From Saccharopolyspora hordei (GTDB lineage: Bacteria; Actinomycetota; Actinomycetes; Mycobacteriales; Pseudonocardiaceae): DNA of 64,000 nt. The stretch is taken from positions 3,757,001-3,821,000 of the forward strand of contig NZ_JACCFJ010000001.1 in NCBI RefSeq assembly GCF_013410345.1, written 5' to 3'. The translations under genes were made by a program, and so were the position numbers. Shown one piece after another: positions 17,539 through 25,893 of this stretch; the first letter of the stretch is position 1; each line of letters begins with the position of its first letter. Under the pieces are notes generated by a model. It worked only from the letters and a program-made list of their open reading frames with translations. It ran no database searches and had not been told where the DNA came from.

Positions 17539-17886
17539 TTGACCTCTGACGCAGCGGCGGGGCGCGGCTACCAGGTCGCCCCGCAGGACCTCTCCGCGCA
17601 GGTGGAAGCGCTGTCCGGGCTCCGCGAGCGCACCGCCGGGCTGGCGGGCGAGGCCGGCCGGCTGGCCGAGCGGTTGCCGCAGCTCGGCACCGCGCCACCG
17701 GCCATCCACCTGGCGCTGCGGCTGCGCGAGGCCGCGGGCCGGTCCGGCCTCAGCGGCGAGATCGGCGCGGCCGACACCGAGCTGGACGACTTCCGCACCG
17801 CCCTGGGCGAGACCGTCGCCGGCTACCTGGCCACCGACGACCGCGCCGCGCAGGAGCTGCGCACCACCGGCGGTGATCAGGCATGA
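17539..17886 (+). CDS. Small helical protein of the type VII cluster
   Basis: 115 aa, all-helical, with no signal or membrane segment and no domain I can name. The segment DLSAQVEALSGLRERTAGLAGEAGRLAERL and its second half form a likely helical hairpin of WXG100-like size. TTG start at 17539 is chosen for the AAGGAG eight bases upstream. Its stop overlaps the ATG of espG (ATGA), so the two are translationally coupled. Probably a secreted partner of the PPE-like protein or of the chaperone. Confidence 0.65.
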   Translation: MTSDAAAGRGYQVAPQDLSAQVEALSGLRERTAGLAGEAGRLAERLPQLGTAPPAIHLALRLREAAGRSGLSGEIGAADTELDDFRTALGETVAGYLATDDRAAQELRTTGGDQA

Positions 17887-18701
17887 CCGCGGCGGCGGTG
17901 CGACGTGCCCCCGCGACCCTCCACTTCGGACAGGTGGAGCTGGACCTGCTGGCCACGCACGCCGGGGTGCCGATGCCGTTCCCGCTGCGCGTGCCGTCCT
18001 TCGGCCGCATCGCCGGGGAGCGGGAGGTGCTGCTGGCCACGGCGGGCCACACCCTGCAGCTGCGCGGGTTGGCCGACGAGGACGGACCGGTGGGCGCGGC
18101 CGCCGAGCTGGTCACCGCGCTGCGCGAACACCGCGGGACCGTCGACGTGGTGCTGGAGGACGAGTCGGGCACGACCGCGGTGGTGGCCATCGTCTACCGG
18201 TCGTGGGCGCTGGTCTGCGTGCAACCGCTGGACGGCGACGCGACGCGACCGGTCCGGATCCACCGGGTGCCGGCGGACGCGCTCACCGACGCGCTGCTCG
18301 ACCTGGTCCCCGCCGTGCCCCCGGCGCGGACCATGCCGATCACGCTGCCCGAGCACGCGGTGGTCACCGCGCACCAGGTGGTCGCCGAGGTCGAGGACGA
18401 CCAGGAGAAGGAGCGGCGGCTGCGCCAGCTCGTCCGCGACTGCGGCGGCGACCCGGACGCGCTCGACCAGCTCGCCGGCCTGCTGTCGACGCCGACCGGT
18501 CGCCGGCAGGTCGGGGCGACCCGGCGCGGTGCGCGCGAGAGCGCCCGCGCCGGCGCGGAACTGTCCTGGTTGGACGGTCCTCGCGGACGGGTGCGGGTGG
18601 TGCCGGCCAAGCACGGCTGGGTGAGCATCAACCCGATGCGGCAGAACGACGTGCGGTTCGCGGTCGAGGAGCTGGCCAGGACCGCCCGCGCGCCGCGGTG
18701 A
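17883..18701 (+). CDS. espG: EspG family type VII secretion chaperone
   Basis: 272 aa member of the EspG family (ESX secretion-associated protein), the cytoplasmic chaperones that bind the tip of PE-PPE dimers and deliver them to the ESX ATPase. Recognisable features are the N-terminal ATLHFGQVELDLLATHAGVPMPFPLRVPS (only in part quoted), the central strand block TTAVVAIVYRSWALVCVQPL, the DALLDLVPAVPPA linker and the C-terminal RGRVRVVPAKHGWVSINP strands. Coupled by ATGA to the preceding small gene. Supports assignment of the whole cluster to type VII secretion. Confidence 0.85.
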   Translation: MTAAAVRRAPATLHFGQVELDLLATHAGVPMPFPLRVPSFGRIAGEREVLLATAGHTLQLRGLADEDGPVGAAAELVTALREHRGTVDVVLEDESGTTAVVAIVYRSWALVCVQPLDGDATRPVRIHRVPADALTDALLDLVPAVPPARTMPITLPEHAVVTAHQVVAEVEDDQEKERRLRQLVRDCGGDPDALDQLAGLLSTPTGRRQVGATRRGARESARAGAELSWLDGPRGRVRVVPAKHGWVSINPMRQNDVRFAVEELARTARAPR

Positions 18702-18730
18702 CCGCGGCGCGGAGAGTGCGGAGGAACGAC

Positions 18731-19147
18731 GTGGAAACAGCAGCGCAGTGGCTGGCGGACTACGACGAGCGGCTCGCGAGGGCCGCCGCGGACGCCAAGG
18801 CCGCGAACGAGAGCTTGCGGCAGATGAGCGCGACGGTGACCTCGCCGCGCGGTGAGATCACCGTGCAGGTCGGGCCGAGCGGCGCGATGGAGGACATCCG
18901 GCTCACGCCCGCGGCGCGGGCGATGGAGGCCGAGAAGCTGGCGCAGCTCATCCTGACGACCTCGCAGGAGGCGCAGCGCAAGGTCGGGGCGCAGGTCGTG
19001 GAGATCATGACCGAGTACGTCGGCGAGGGCCCGGCGCTGGACTTCGTCAGGGCGAACATGCCGCCCGCCGCCGGGGTCGAGCCCGGTGCCCGGTCGGGCG
19101 GCGACGAGGACGACGACTTCTTCGACGGCCCGGTGGTGATCGTCTGA
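18731..19147 (+). CDS. YbaB/EbfC family protein in the type VII cluster
   Basis: 138 aa protein of the YbaB/EbfC nucleoid-associated family, visible in VTSPRGEITVQVGPSGAMEDIRLTPAA and the following helix KLAQLILTTSQEAQRKV. Actinobacterial copies of this fold recur beside ESX substrate genes (EspL-like in mycobacteria), where they probably assist substrate stability or transcription rather than bind the chromosome generally. Acidic tail DEDDDFFDG. GTG start with GGAGGA. Its TGA overlaps the next ATG (TGATGG). Confidence 0.8.
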   Translation: METAAQWLADYDERLARAAADAKAANESLRQMSATVTSPRGEITVQVGPSGAMEDIRLTPAARAMEAEKLAQLILTTSQEAQRKVGAQVVEIMTEYVGEGPALDFVRANMPPAAGVEPGARSGGDEDDDFFDGPVVIV

Positions 19148-19449
19148 TGGACCTGCAGGTCGACCCCGACCAGATCCGGGCGCACGCCGGCACCGTCAGC
19201 GGACTGGCCAGCGGGCTGTCCGACGCGGCGAGGGCGGTCCCGGCCGGCCCCGCGGAGGGTTCGCTGGGCACGTTCCTCCAGTTCCTGACCGCCGGGCTGG
19301 GCTCCGCCATGGCCCAGACCGGGCAGACCATCGCCCAGGCCGCCACCACCGTGGAGGCGGTCGGCGAGGCGCTGGTGCAGACCGCCGAGGACTACGAGCG
19401 CACCGACGACGAGAACGCGGTGCGGCTGCTCCGGGAGGACCCGCGATGA
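19147..19449 (+). CDS. EspC-like type VII secretion target
   Basis: 100 aa helical-hairpin protein of the DUF2580/EspC-like class that starts DLQVDPDQIRAHAGTVSGLASGL and ends with EDYERTDDENAVRLL. The Y-x3-D at its C-terminal end matches the YxxxD/E general type VII secretion signal (YERTD). That directly suggests export as a dimer with a partner helix protein. Overlaps the genes on both sides by one to four bases, so it is strictly co-translated with the YbaB-like and the next WXG-like gene. Confidence 0.8.
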   Translation: MDLQVDPDQIRAHAGTVSGLASGLSDAARAVPAGPAEGSLGTFLQFLTAGLGSAMAQTGQTIAQAATTVEAVGEALVQTAEDYERTDDENAVRLLREDPR

Positions 19450-20390
19450 CGGTGCAGATCACGATCGGCGCGACGCTGCCGGAGGTCGGGGAGCTCAAGT
19501 CGACGCTCGCCGCGGTCCGCGACCGCGGCTGGCTGTCCGGTGACCTCAGCGGGTCGAACCCCGGCGTCGAGTCCCTCGGGTCGCCGAGCAGCCCGCTGTC
19601 GGCGCTGTCGGACTCCGGTTTCGGCTTCATCACCGCGTCGGTGTCCTTCCTCGACGAACCGCTCCAGCAGCTGGCCGGCGACCCCAGCTCGGTCTCCGCC
19701 GGAGCGCAGGGCTTCCAGGACGCCGGGCGCGGGGTGTCCTCGATCGCCGACTCCTACCAGCAGTCGGTCGGTCCGGAGACCAGCGGCTGGTCCGGTGACA
19801 CCGCGGCCAGCTACCTGGCCACCGGCGCGGAGCTGGTGGACAGCATCGCCGGGCTCGGTGACGCCAGCACCGCGCTGGCCGAAGCGGTGACCGGCGCGGG
19901 CGAAGCCGCGGCGAAGGCGCTGCAGGAGGTCACGGCGCTGGTCTCCGAGGCCACCGGCAAGATCATCATGATCCTCAACCAGGCGGTGGCCGCAGCGCAG
20001 GCCACCTTCGGCGCCAGCGTGGCGGCCGCGATCCCGCAGGCCGTGCAGGTCGCCGCCGAGTACGGCGGCCGGATCGTGGCGGTGATGCAGCAGCTGCTCA
20101 GCAGCAACCAGGGCCTGCTGCAGCACGTGGGCGCGACGGCGAAGGCGGTCGCCACCCTGACCGACTCGATGTCGAAGATCACCGAGCTGTGCCAGCGGTC
20201 GGCCGGCACGTCGGGCAGCACGACCGGGTCGACGAGCACGCTCGCGTCCACCACGACCCCGACCGCGCGGACCGCGTCGCACGGCACCACACCGACGTAC
20301 GGCAGCACGCCGGAGGCGACCGGGGACCCGGCGTCGGCGGAGGACTCGCCCGCCGCCACGACGCTCGCGTGGAACACGTCGAGCACCTGA
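19446..20390 (+). CDS. WXG100-like type VII secretion substrate with disordered tail
   Basis: 314 aa. A central WXG-type module SYQQSVGPETSGWSGDTAASYLATGAELV carries W-S-G at the turn and is flanked by helices. A long helical Ala-rich region (about residues 150-245) and a Ser/Thr-rich disordered tail (SGSTTGSTSTLASTTTPTA) follow. Resembles large WXG100-domain effector-type proteins; no toxin domain is visible at the end. Start ATG overlaps the previous stop (ATGA). A strong terminator follows, closing the six-gene operon. Confidence 0.78.
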   Translation: MTVQITIGATLPEVGELKSTLAAVRDRGWLSGDLSGSNPGVESLGSPSSPLSALSDSGFGFITASVSFLDEPLQQLAGDPSSVSAGAQGFQDAGRGVSSIADSYQQSVGPETSGWSGDTAASYLATGAELVDSIAGLGDASTALAEAVTGAGEAAAKALQEVTALVSEATGKIIMILNQAVAAAQATFGASVAAAIPQAVQVAAEYGGRIVAVMQQLLSSNQGLLQHVGATAKAVATLTDSMSKITELCQRSAGTSGSTTGSTSTLASTTTPTARTASHGTTPTYGSTPEATGDPASAEDSPAATTLAWNTSST

Positions 20391-20397
20391 GTCCCGG

Positions 20398-20426
20398 GGC
20401 GTGCCACCGCCCGTCGGTGGCACGCC
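20398..20426. terminator. Hairpin ending the type VII cluster
   Basis: Perfect 12-bp stem GGCGTGCCACCG / CGGTGGCACGCC with a five-base loop, beginning eight bases after the stop codon of the last cluster gene. Confidence 0.85.
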
Positions 20427-20501
20427 ACTGCGCGTGCCGGGTGAATCCCGCCTCCGGCCGGGCACCGGTCCACTACGGTGGACCTGGAGGTTCCCTGGTC
20501 G

Positions 20502-22778
20502 ATGGAGCGGGCACCGTTGGACGGCGTGAGGAGCACCGCAGAACCGCTGACCGACGCGGAGCGCCGGTTCGACGCGCTGCTGGCGCAGGGCCGGACGCTC
20601 GGGCCGGACGCCGACGTGCTCCCGCCGCCGAACGGCCTCCCCAGCGGCGAGCAGCGGATCCGCGGCGAGTTCCTCGCGTCGCGGCTCATCGAGTCCTTGG
20701 AGGACGGTGGCTGGCGGCCGTTCGCCCGGCGCGGCGCGCAACCGCTCGTCATCGCCGTGGAGGGCGCCACGATCACCGGCCAGCTCGACCTGCGCAACGC
20801 CGACCTGCCGTACTTGCTGGAGTTCCTGGGCTGCCGGTTCGAGGAGGCACCCGACCTGCGGCAGTGCCGGCTGGCCGGGCTGGTGCTGTGGCGCTGCCGG
20901 TTCCCGGGCATGCACGCGCGCAACCTCGCCGTCGGCAACGACGTGGTGCTGCGCGAGTGCGCCAGCGTCGGCGGGATCCTCGACCTGGCCGACGCCGACC
21001 TCGGCGGGTCGCTGCTGCTCAACGACAGCGAGCTGCGCAACCCCGGGCAGCGCTGCGTCTACGCCGACCGGCTGGCGGTGTCCGGCGCCGTGCTCGGGAT
21101 CCGGTTGCAGACCTCCGGTGAGATCCGCGTCCCCGGCGCGAAGATCGGCGGCAACCTGACGCTGTCCGGCGCCGCGCTGCGCCACCGCGGCCGGAACGCC
21201 CTCAACGCCACCGGGATCCGCATCGGCGGGTCGCTGCGGCTGGACGTGGACCCGCTGACCGGCCGGTCGTTCACCGCCGCCGGCACGCTGCGACTGCCCA
21301 GCGCCCACATCTCCGGGGACCTGCGGTTGCGGGACGCCGTGCTGGAGCCGGGTGCGCGCCCGCCGCGCCGCGGCGACTCGCACTACGACGACCCGACCGC
21401 CTCGCTCATCGCCGACCGGTGCGAGGTCCGCGGCGAGGTGCAGGTCGACCAGGGCTTCCGCAGCGGCGGCACGGTGCGCTTGGTCAGCGCGGTCATCGGC
21501 GGCAACCTGCGGATGGCCGAGGCCACCGTCGACGTGTCCTGGCTGCGCCCGGCCCCCGATGCGGTGCTCCACCCGCTGCGCGCGGTGAACATGGACGGGG
21601 CGACGGTGTCCGGCAACCTCGACGCCCGGTCCACCACCGTGCGCGGGCAGTGGCGGATGACCGACCTGGAGGTCGGCGGCAGCATCCAGCTCGACCGCGC
21701 CCGGTTGACCGGGCCGCGCACCGACGTCCTGGTCGGCAGCAGGATCTCCGTGGGCAGCAGCGTGGAGTGCCGCAGCGCCGAGGTGGTCGGCTCGCTGCAG
21801 CTGCCGGGCGCGCAGATCGGCGCGAGCGTCGACCTGCGCGGTGCGCAGCTGACCAAACCGGCCTGGCACCAACACCGCAACCACTACAAGCCGTCGCTGG
21901 ACCTGCGCGGGGCGCGCATCGAGCGCGACCTGGTGTGCGCCGAGGGCGAGCGGCCGTTCTCCGCCGAGGGCACCGTCCAGCTCCGCTGGGCGCAAGTCGG
22001 CAGGCACATCAACTTCTGGGGCTGCGAGCTCGGCGACGGCGCCTCGCGGACCGCGTTCAACGCCTCCGGTGTGCAGACCCAGGAGCTCACGCTGCTGCCG
22101 ACGACGCCACCGCGCGGGCGGATCACGTTGCGGCAGGCGCAGTGCGAGCTGCTCGCCGACAACGCCGCGGTGTGGGAGTCGTCGGGCGGGGTGGACTGCG
22201 AGGACTTCACGTACCAGAACTTCACGGAGTCCTTCGAGCTCGACGACCGGGAGCGGGTGCACCAGCGCCTGGGCTGGCTGCGCGCCACCTCCGGTGGCGC
22301 CTACCAGCCCGGCACCTACGACCAGCTCGCCGAGGTCTTCCGCAGCAACGGCCTGGAGGAGCACGCGGTCGCGGTGCTCATCGAGAAGCAGCGCCACCGC
22401 TACGCCGCGATCGCCCGCACCGCGCGTCCCGGGCTGCGCTGGCCGGTCCAGCTGTGGAGCTGGTTGCAGCGGGCCACCGTCGGCTACGGCTACCGGCCGC
22501 TGCGGGCGGTGGTGTGGCTGGTCGCGTTCGCCGTGGCCGGCACCGCCTGGTTCAGCGCCCACCCGCTGGTGCCGATCAACGAGCAGGACCACCCGGTGTG
22601 GAACCCGCTGCTGTACACGTTGGACCAGATGCTGCCGGTGGTCAGCCTCGGCCACGACGACATGTGGCAGGCGCGCGGCGTCTCCCAGTGGGTGATGGTC
22701 GCGCTGGTCACCGCCGGGTGGACGCTGGCCACCACGGTGGCCGCGGGCATCAGCCGCGCCCTGCACCGCGAGCACTGA
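20502..22778 (+). CDS. Repeat-rich membrane protein with beta-solenoid-like extracellular or cytosolic domain
   Basis: 758 aa. From about residue 75 to 600 it is built of degenerate repeats of the form I-x-G-x-L-x-L-x-x-A-x-L (examples: ITGQLDLRNADL, VGGILDLADADL, IGGNLTLSGAAL, VGGSIQLDRARL), the spacing expected of a right-handed beta-solenoid related to pentapeptide repeats. The C-terminus carries two membrane helices (LRAVVWLVAFAVAGTAWFS and WVMVALVTAGWTLATTVAA). Streptomyces relatives are often labelled membrane-associated oxidoreductase, but no cofactor motif is visible. ATG at 20502 follows GGAGG. Function unknown. Confidence 0.8.
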   Translation: MERAPLDGVRSTAEPLTDAERRFDALLAQGRTLGPDADVLPPPNGLPSGEQRIRGEFLASRLIESLEDGGWRPFARRGAQPLVIAVEGATITGQLDLRNADLPYLLEFLGCRFEEAPDLRQCRLAGLVLWRCRFPGMHARNLAVGNDVVLRECASVGGILDLADADLGGSLLLNDSELRNPGQRCVYADRLAVSGAVLGIRLQTSGEIRVPGAKIGGNLTLSGAALRHRGRNALNATGIRIGGSLRLDVDPLTGRSFTAAGTLRLPSAHISGDLRLRDAVLEPGARPPRRGDSHYDDPTASLIADRCEVRGEVQVDQGFRSGGTVRLVSAVIGGNLRMAEATVDVSWLRPAPDAVLHPLRAVNMDGATVSGNLDARSTTVRGQWRMTDLEVGGSIQLDRARLTGPRTDVLVGSRISVGSSVECRSAEVVGSLQLPGAQIGASVDLRGAQLTKPAWHQHRNHYKPSLDLRGARIERDLVCAEGERPFSAEGTVQLRWAQVGRHINFWGCELGDGASRTAFNASGVQTQELTLLPTTPPRGRITLRQAQCELLADNAAVWESSGGVDCEDFTYQNFTESFELDDRERVHQRLGWLRATSGGAYQPGTYDQLAEVFRSNGLEEHAVAVLIEKQRHRYAAIARTARPGLRWPVQLWSWLQRATVGYGYRPLRAVVWLVAFAVAGTAWFSAHPLVPINEQDHPVWNPLLYTLDQMLPVVSLGHDDMWQARGVSQWVMVALVTAGWTLATTVAAGISRALHREH

Positions 22779-22788
22779 CCACCGCTCG

Positions 22789-23982
22789 TCAGGCGAGCAG
22801 GCGGCGGACGGCCAGCGCCGCACCGGTGCACGCGGCCGCGGTGGCCAGCACGAACGCCGCCCAGGGCGCGACCAGGTCCAGCAGGGTGCCCGCTGCCGCC
22901 GAACCCAGCGCGTTGCCGACGCCGAACGAGGTGATCATCCAGGCGTGCGCCTCGGTCAGCGTGCCCTCCGGGGCCATCCGCGCGATCAGCGCGAACGCCG
23001 ACGCCAGCACCGCGGGCAGCGAGCAACCGCTGAGGAACGCGAACACCGCCATCACCGGGACGCTCAGGACCGAGACCAGCGGCAGGTAGCCGAGGGCGAG
23101 CAGGGCCAGCAGCACGAGCAGGCGCCGGTCCTCGCGGCGTGCGGCAGGCACGGCGGTGTAGGCGAGCCCACCGACCAGCGCACCGGCCGCGTTGAGCGCG
23201 ATGAGCCACCCGGCGGCAGTGGAACTGCCCGCCACCTCGGCATGTCCGGTGATGCCCACGGTGAACGCCCCGATGGTGGCCCCGACGCAGACCAGCGCCG
23301 CGAACAGCCGGAGCACGCCCGCGCCGCGCAGCGGCCCCGCCCAGTGCCCTGCGGTCGGCGTGCCGCGCCAGGCCCGCGCCGGGCGCGCCGTGGCGAACCA
23401 GGTGGTGCCGAACAACCCCACGGCCGCCGCGGCCAGCAGTCCCGCTGGTGGACCGCCGAACGCGGTGGCACCGAGCACGGCCAGCGGGCCGCACACGAAG
23501 ATCAGCTCTTGGGTGGCCGCGTCCAGCGAGAACGCCGCGCGCACGTGGTGCTCGCCCGCCACGACGTGCTCCCAGAGCACTCGCAGGCACGGTTCCAGTT
23601 GCGGCGTCGCAGCACCCGCGACCACGGCGGCGAGCGCGCCGACCACCGCCGAGCGCACCGGGTCGACCAGGCCCAGCGCCAGGAACGCCGCGGTGGAGAC
23701 CACAGCGCTGGCCAGCAGCACCGGGGCCTGGCGGGTCCGGTCGATGAGCCGGCCGAGCACCGGTCCGCTCACCGCGGCGCTCCCGGCGTACAGGGCGGCG
23801 AGCAGACCGGCCAAGCGGTAGTCCCCGCCGTTCCCGCGGACGGTGAGCAGGATCGCCAGCGGCGCCATGCCCGTCGGCAGCCGGCCGATCAGCGAGGCGG
23901 ACAGCAACCGCGGCACGTGCCGGGACCGCAGCACCGCCAGGACCGAACCCCGCTCGGTGCGGACCTCCGCCCCGGCGCTCAC
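22789..23982 (-). CDS. MFS transporter (efflux type)
   Basis: 397 aa, twelve hydrophobic segments, no cytochrome or ABC features. The N-terminal RSRHVPRLLSASLIGRLPTGMAPLAILL and the loop GRLIDRTRQAPVL correspond to the MFS motif between helices 2 and 3. The pattern resembles drug- or metabolite-exporting MFS proteins of actinobacteria rather than sugar porters. GTG start; stop 10 bp from the convergent repeat protein gene. Substrate unknown. Confidence 0.85.
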   Translation of the reverse strand: MSAGAEVRTERGSVLAVLRSRHVPRLLSASLIGRLPTGMAPLAILLTVRGNGGDYRLAGLLAALYAGSAAVSGPVLGRLIDRTRQAPVLLASAVVSTAAFLALGLVDPVRSAVVGALAAVVAGAATPQLEPCLRVLWEHVVAGEHHVRAAFSLDAATQELIFVCGPLAVLGATAFGGPPAGLLAAAAVGLFGTTWFATARPARAWRGTPTAGHWAGPLRGAGVLRLFAALVCVGATIGAFTVGITGHAEVAGSSTAAGWLIALNAAGALVGGLAYTAVPAARREDRRLLVLLALLALGYLPLVSVLSVPVMAVFAFLSGCSLPAVLASAFALIARMAPEGTLTEAHAWMITSFGVGNALGSAAAGTLLDLVAPWAAFVLATAAACTGAALAVRRLLA

Positions 23983-24204
23983 CTGGGCACTCCCGCCGCG
24001 CGTTCGCGCGAGGGCGGCGGACCCCCCGGCCCGTCACGGAACTCGGTCGGGTGGCCGGTCCTGGTCACCGCCACCCGCACCCTGGCCTGCAGTCCGGTCT
24101 CGCTGACCGCCACGGTGTCCCTCCTCGACGTTCGGTCGCTCGGCAGTCAACCGGACGACCGCGGCGAGGACCAGGGCACCAACCAGGCATCTGCCCGGAG
24201 CGGG

Positions 24205-24984
24205 TCAGCCGTGGGGGTCGAACGGGACGTCCTCGGGCTTGGCCTTGGCCAGGTTGTCCTCGAAGGCACCGTCCTTGATGCCCAGACTGGCCTTGCCGAA
24301 GTCGGCCGAGGTCAGCTTGTCGCGGATGCCCTCGGGGTAGTCGTCCCACCCCACCAGCGGCGGGTACTGCCAGGTCCCGTGGTGGTTCTCGGGTTCCTCG
24401 TCGGCGCCGGCCAACCGGAAGGCGTGCGTGCTGATGCCGTCCTTGTGGTAGACGATCTTCGGGTGGGTGCCCTCCCAGGAGACCTCCTCGGCCGGGTACG
24501 TCGAGTAGTCGCCGTGCGCGGAGGTGGAGACGTACTTCGCCTGGCCCTCGTGCACCCACACCACGACGTGCTCGATGTCGTGCCGGTGCCCGAACGGGTC
24601 GTTCACGCCGTCGAGGGCCTGGTCCTTCTCGAAGTACAGGTCGTAGAGGTAGGCGCACCAGCCGCTCGCATCGCACTGGGAACGCGAGTAGGAGTTCGTG
24701 TTGTCCAGGTCGGACGGATCGTGGCAGTCGCCGCTGAGCGAGCCGGAGGGATCGAGCCCCTCGGCCACGGTGCCGTCCGGCCCGATCGCCGGCGTCGGGT
24801 AGCACCCGTCGCCGTCGTAGTCGAACGCGGGCTGCCAGGTGCGGTCCGCCTCCGGCGCGGAGCCCGGCAGCGCCTGCGGCGGTTCCGCGAACGCGGACCC
24901 CGGCAGCACGAGCACCAGCGCCGAGGCCCCGAGGACCGCTCGTGCGGCGAAGCCCCTGGTCGATGTCCGGCGCGCAGCAACCAT
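24205..24984 (-). CDS. Secreted NPP1/NLP family (necrosis-inducing-like) protein
   Basis: 259 aa with a Sec signal peptide (AVLGASALVLVLPGSAFA). The mature part matches the NLP fold: AFDYDGDGCYPTPAIGPDG, WCAYLYDLYFEKDQ and the heptapeptide GHRHDIEHVVVW (residues 132-138 of the motif; classical NLPs have W instead of I at position 6). His and Asp of the heptapeptide, which ligate a divalent cation, are retained. In oomycetes, fungi and some bacteria these are plant-membrane cytolysins; bacterial soil homologues may serve otherwise. Cys pairs suggest disulfides. ATG with AGAGG upstream. Confidence 0.85.
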   Translation of the reverse strand: MVAARRTSTRGFAARAVLGASALVLVLPGSAFAEPPQALPGSAPEADRTWQPAFDYDGDGCYPTPAIGPDGTVAEGLDPSGSLSGDCHDPSDLDNTNSYSRSQCDASGWCAYLYDLYFEKDQALDGVNDPFGHRHDIEHVVVWVHEGQAKYVSTSAHGDYSTYPAEEVSWEGTHPKIVYHKDGISTHAFRLAGADEEPENHHGTWQYPPLVGWDDYPEGIRDKLTSADFGKASLGIKDGAFEDNLAKAKPEDVPFDPHG

Positions 24985-25893
24985 GTCGGCACCTCTCGGT
25001 CGACGATCGGCCCGACACTACGCGCGGCACCCGAAACGCCGGAACACGCTGGCGATTTCTCGCCGCGCGGACCTCCGCACCGACGCACTGCCGAGGCGCC
25101 CCGGGCGAGCCCCGACCTGGCACGACCAGGCGCTCCGGAAGGAGCGCGCGGAACACGGCGGATCCACAGTGGACTGGCCAGAGCCGGCGCCGACGCGGGC
25201 CGACCGGAGGCTGTTCGCGGAAAGTGAGTCACATTTCGAGTTGTCAAGGCGCGCAACCGGTTCGGCCGGAGCACCGTCCATCCCGCGAGCGCGTCCCGGG
25301 CGGCGGTGCGTGATCACTGCCGGCGCTGTCCCCGATCACCCCGTCGGCACCCGCGCCCACGTCGTGATCCGCGAGGCCCCGGCCCGACACCGTCCACAGT
25401 GACTGGTCCGGACCACATATCAACAACTTTCGATCGATCGACATCCACCACGATCGGGAAAACATGGCCCGATCAATTTCCGCAAGCCTGGTCGCAATTG
25501 CCGATCAGTGCCGCTCCGATCATTTGTCGTCACCCCGCCCACACGCCAGATGACAATGCCGGGAAATTCGATCTACCGAAGTGGACGGGAGGAGATCAGA
25601 CCGACCGGCAAGGTCACGTTCCGTGACCATGTCACCCGATCCAGATCAACAAATGTCGACAAATATCCTCGATCTCCACCCGTTCTCGACCTTGTTCTCA
25701 CAATCGGTGATGTTCATTCCCGAATGGACACATCGTCGTTTCCCCGATCGTATGATCATGGATTCCCAGGGCTGCCAACCGCGAATTCGGTGCTTACCGT
25801 ACGAACAGCCTCCTTTCACATCTCGCGAGGCGATCTGGAAAACGATTTTGAGCGCGGAATTCCCACTCAAACTGATCACAAAAGGAGGTTCAG
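24985..25893 (+). other. Long, partly AT-rich intergenic region upstream of the proline-rich protein
   Basis: 909 bp with no convincing gene. The last 480 bp (about 25400-25880) are close to 50 % GC against over 70 % around it and contain roughly a dozen GATC tetramers. It holds a GGTCACG-TTC-CGTGACC inverted repeat and, at 25163-25173, the 11-mer TCCACAGTGGA found elsewhere in the window. It probably contains the promoters of the NLP gene (leftward) and the wall-protein gene (rightward). Confidence 0.55.
25612..25628. promoter_or_regulatory. Inverted repeat, possible operator of the wall-protein gene
   Basis: Perfect arms GGTCACG and CGTGACC separated by TTC, lying in the AT-rich region 266 bp upstream of the proline-rich protein start. 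Likely a dimeric regulator site; regulator unknown. Confidence 0.45.

Noticed and set aside
20502-22778. Annotation of the solenoid protein as an oxidoreductase
   Set aside because: No flavin, nicotinamide, heme or metal motif seen; kept as unknown membrane repeat protein.
19392-22823. Very long open frame on the minus strand opposite the WXG100-like and solenoid genes
   Set aside because: Arg/His/Gly-rich composition with no family pattern; it is the GC-skew shadow of well-conserved plus-strand genes with RBS and overlaps.
23983-24204. Possible remnant coding sequence between the MFS exporter and the NLP gene
   Set aside because: Neither strand gives a recognisable peptide or start with RBS; left as intergenic.
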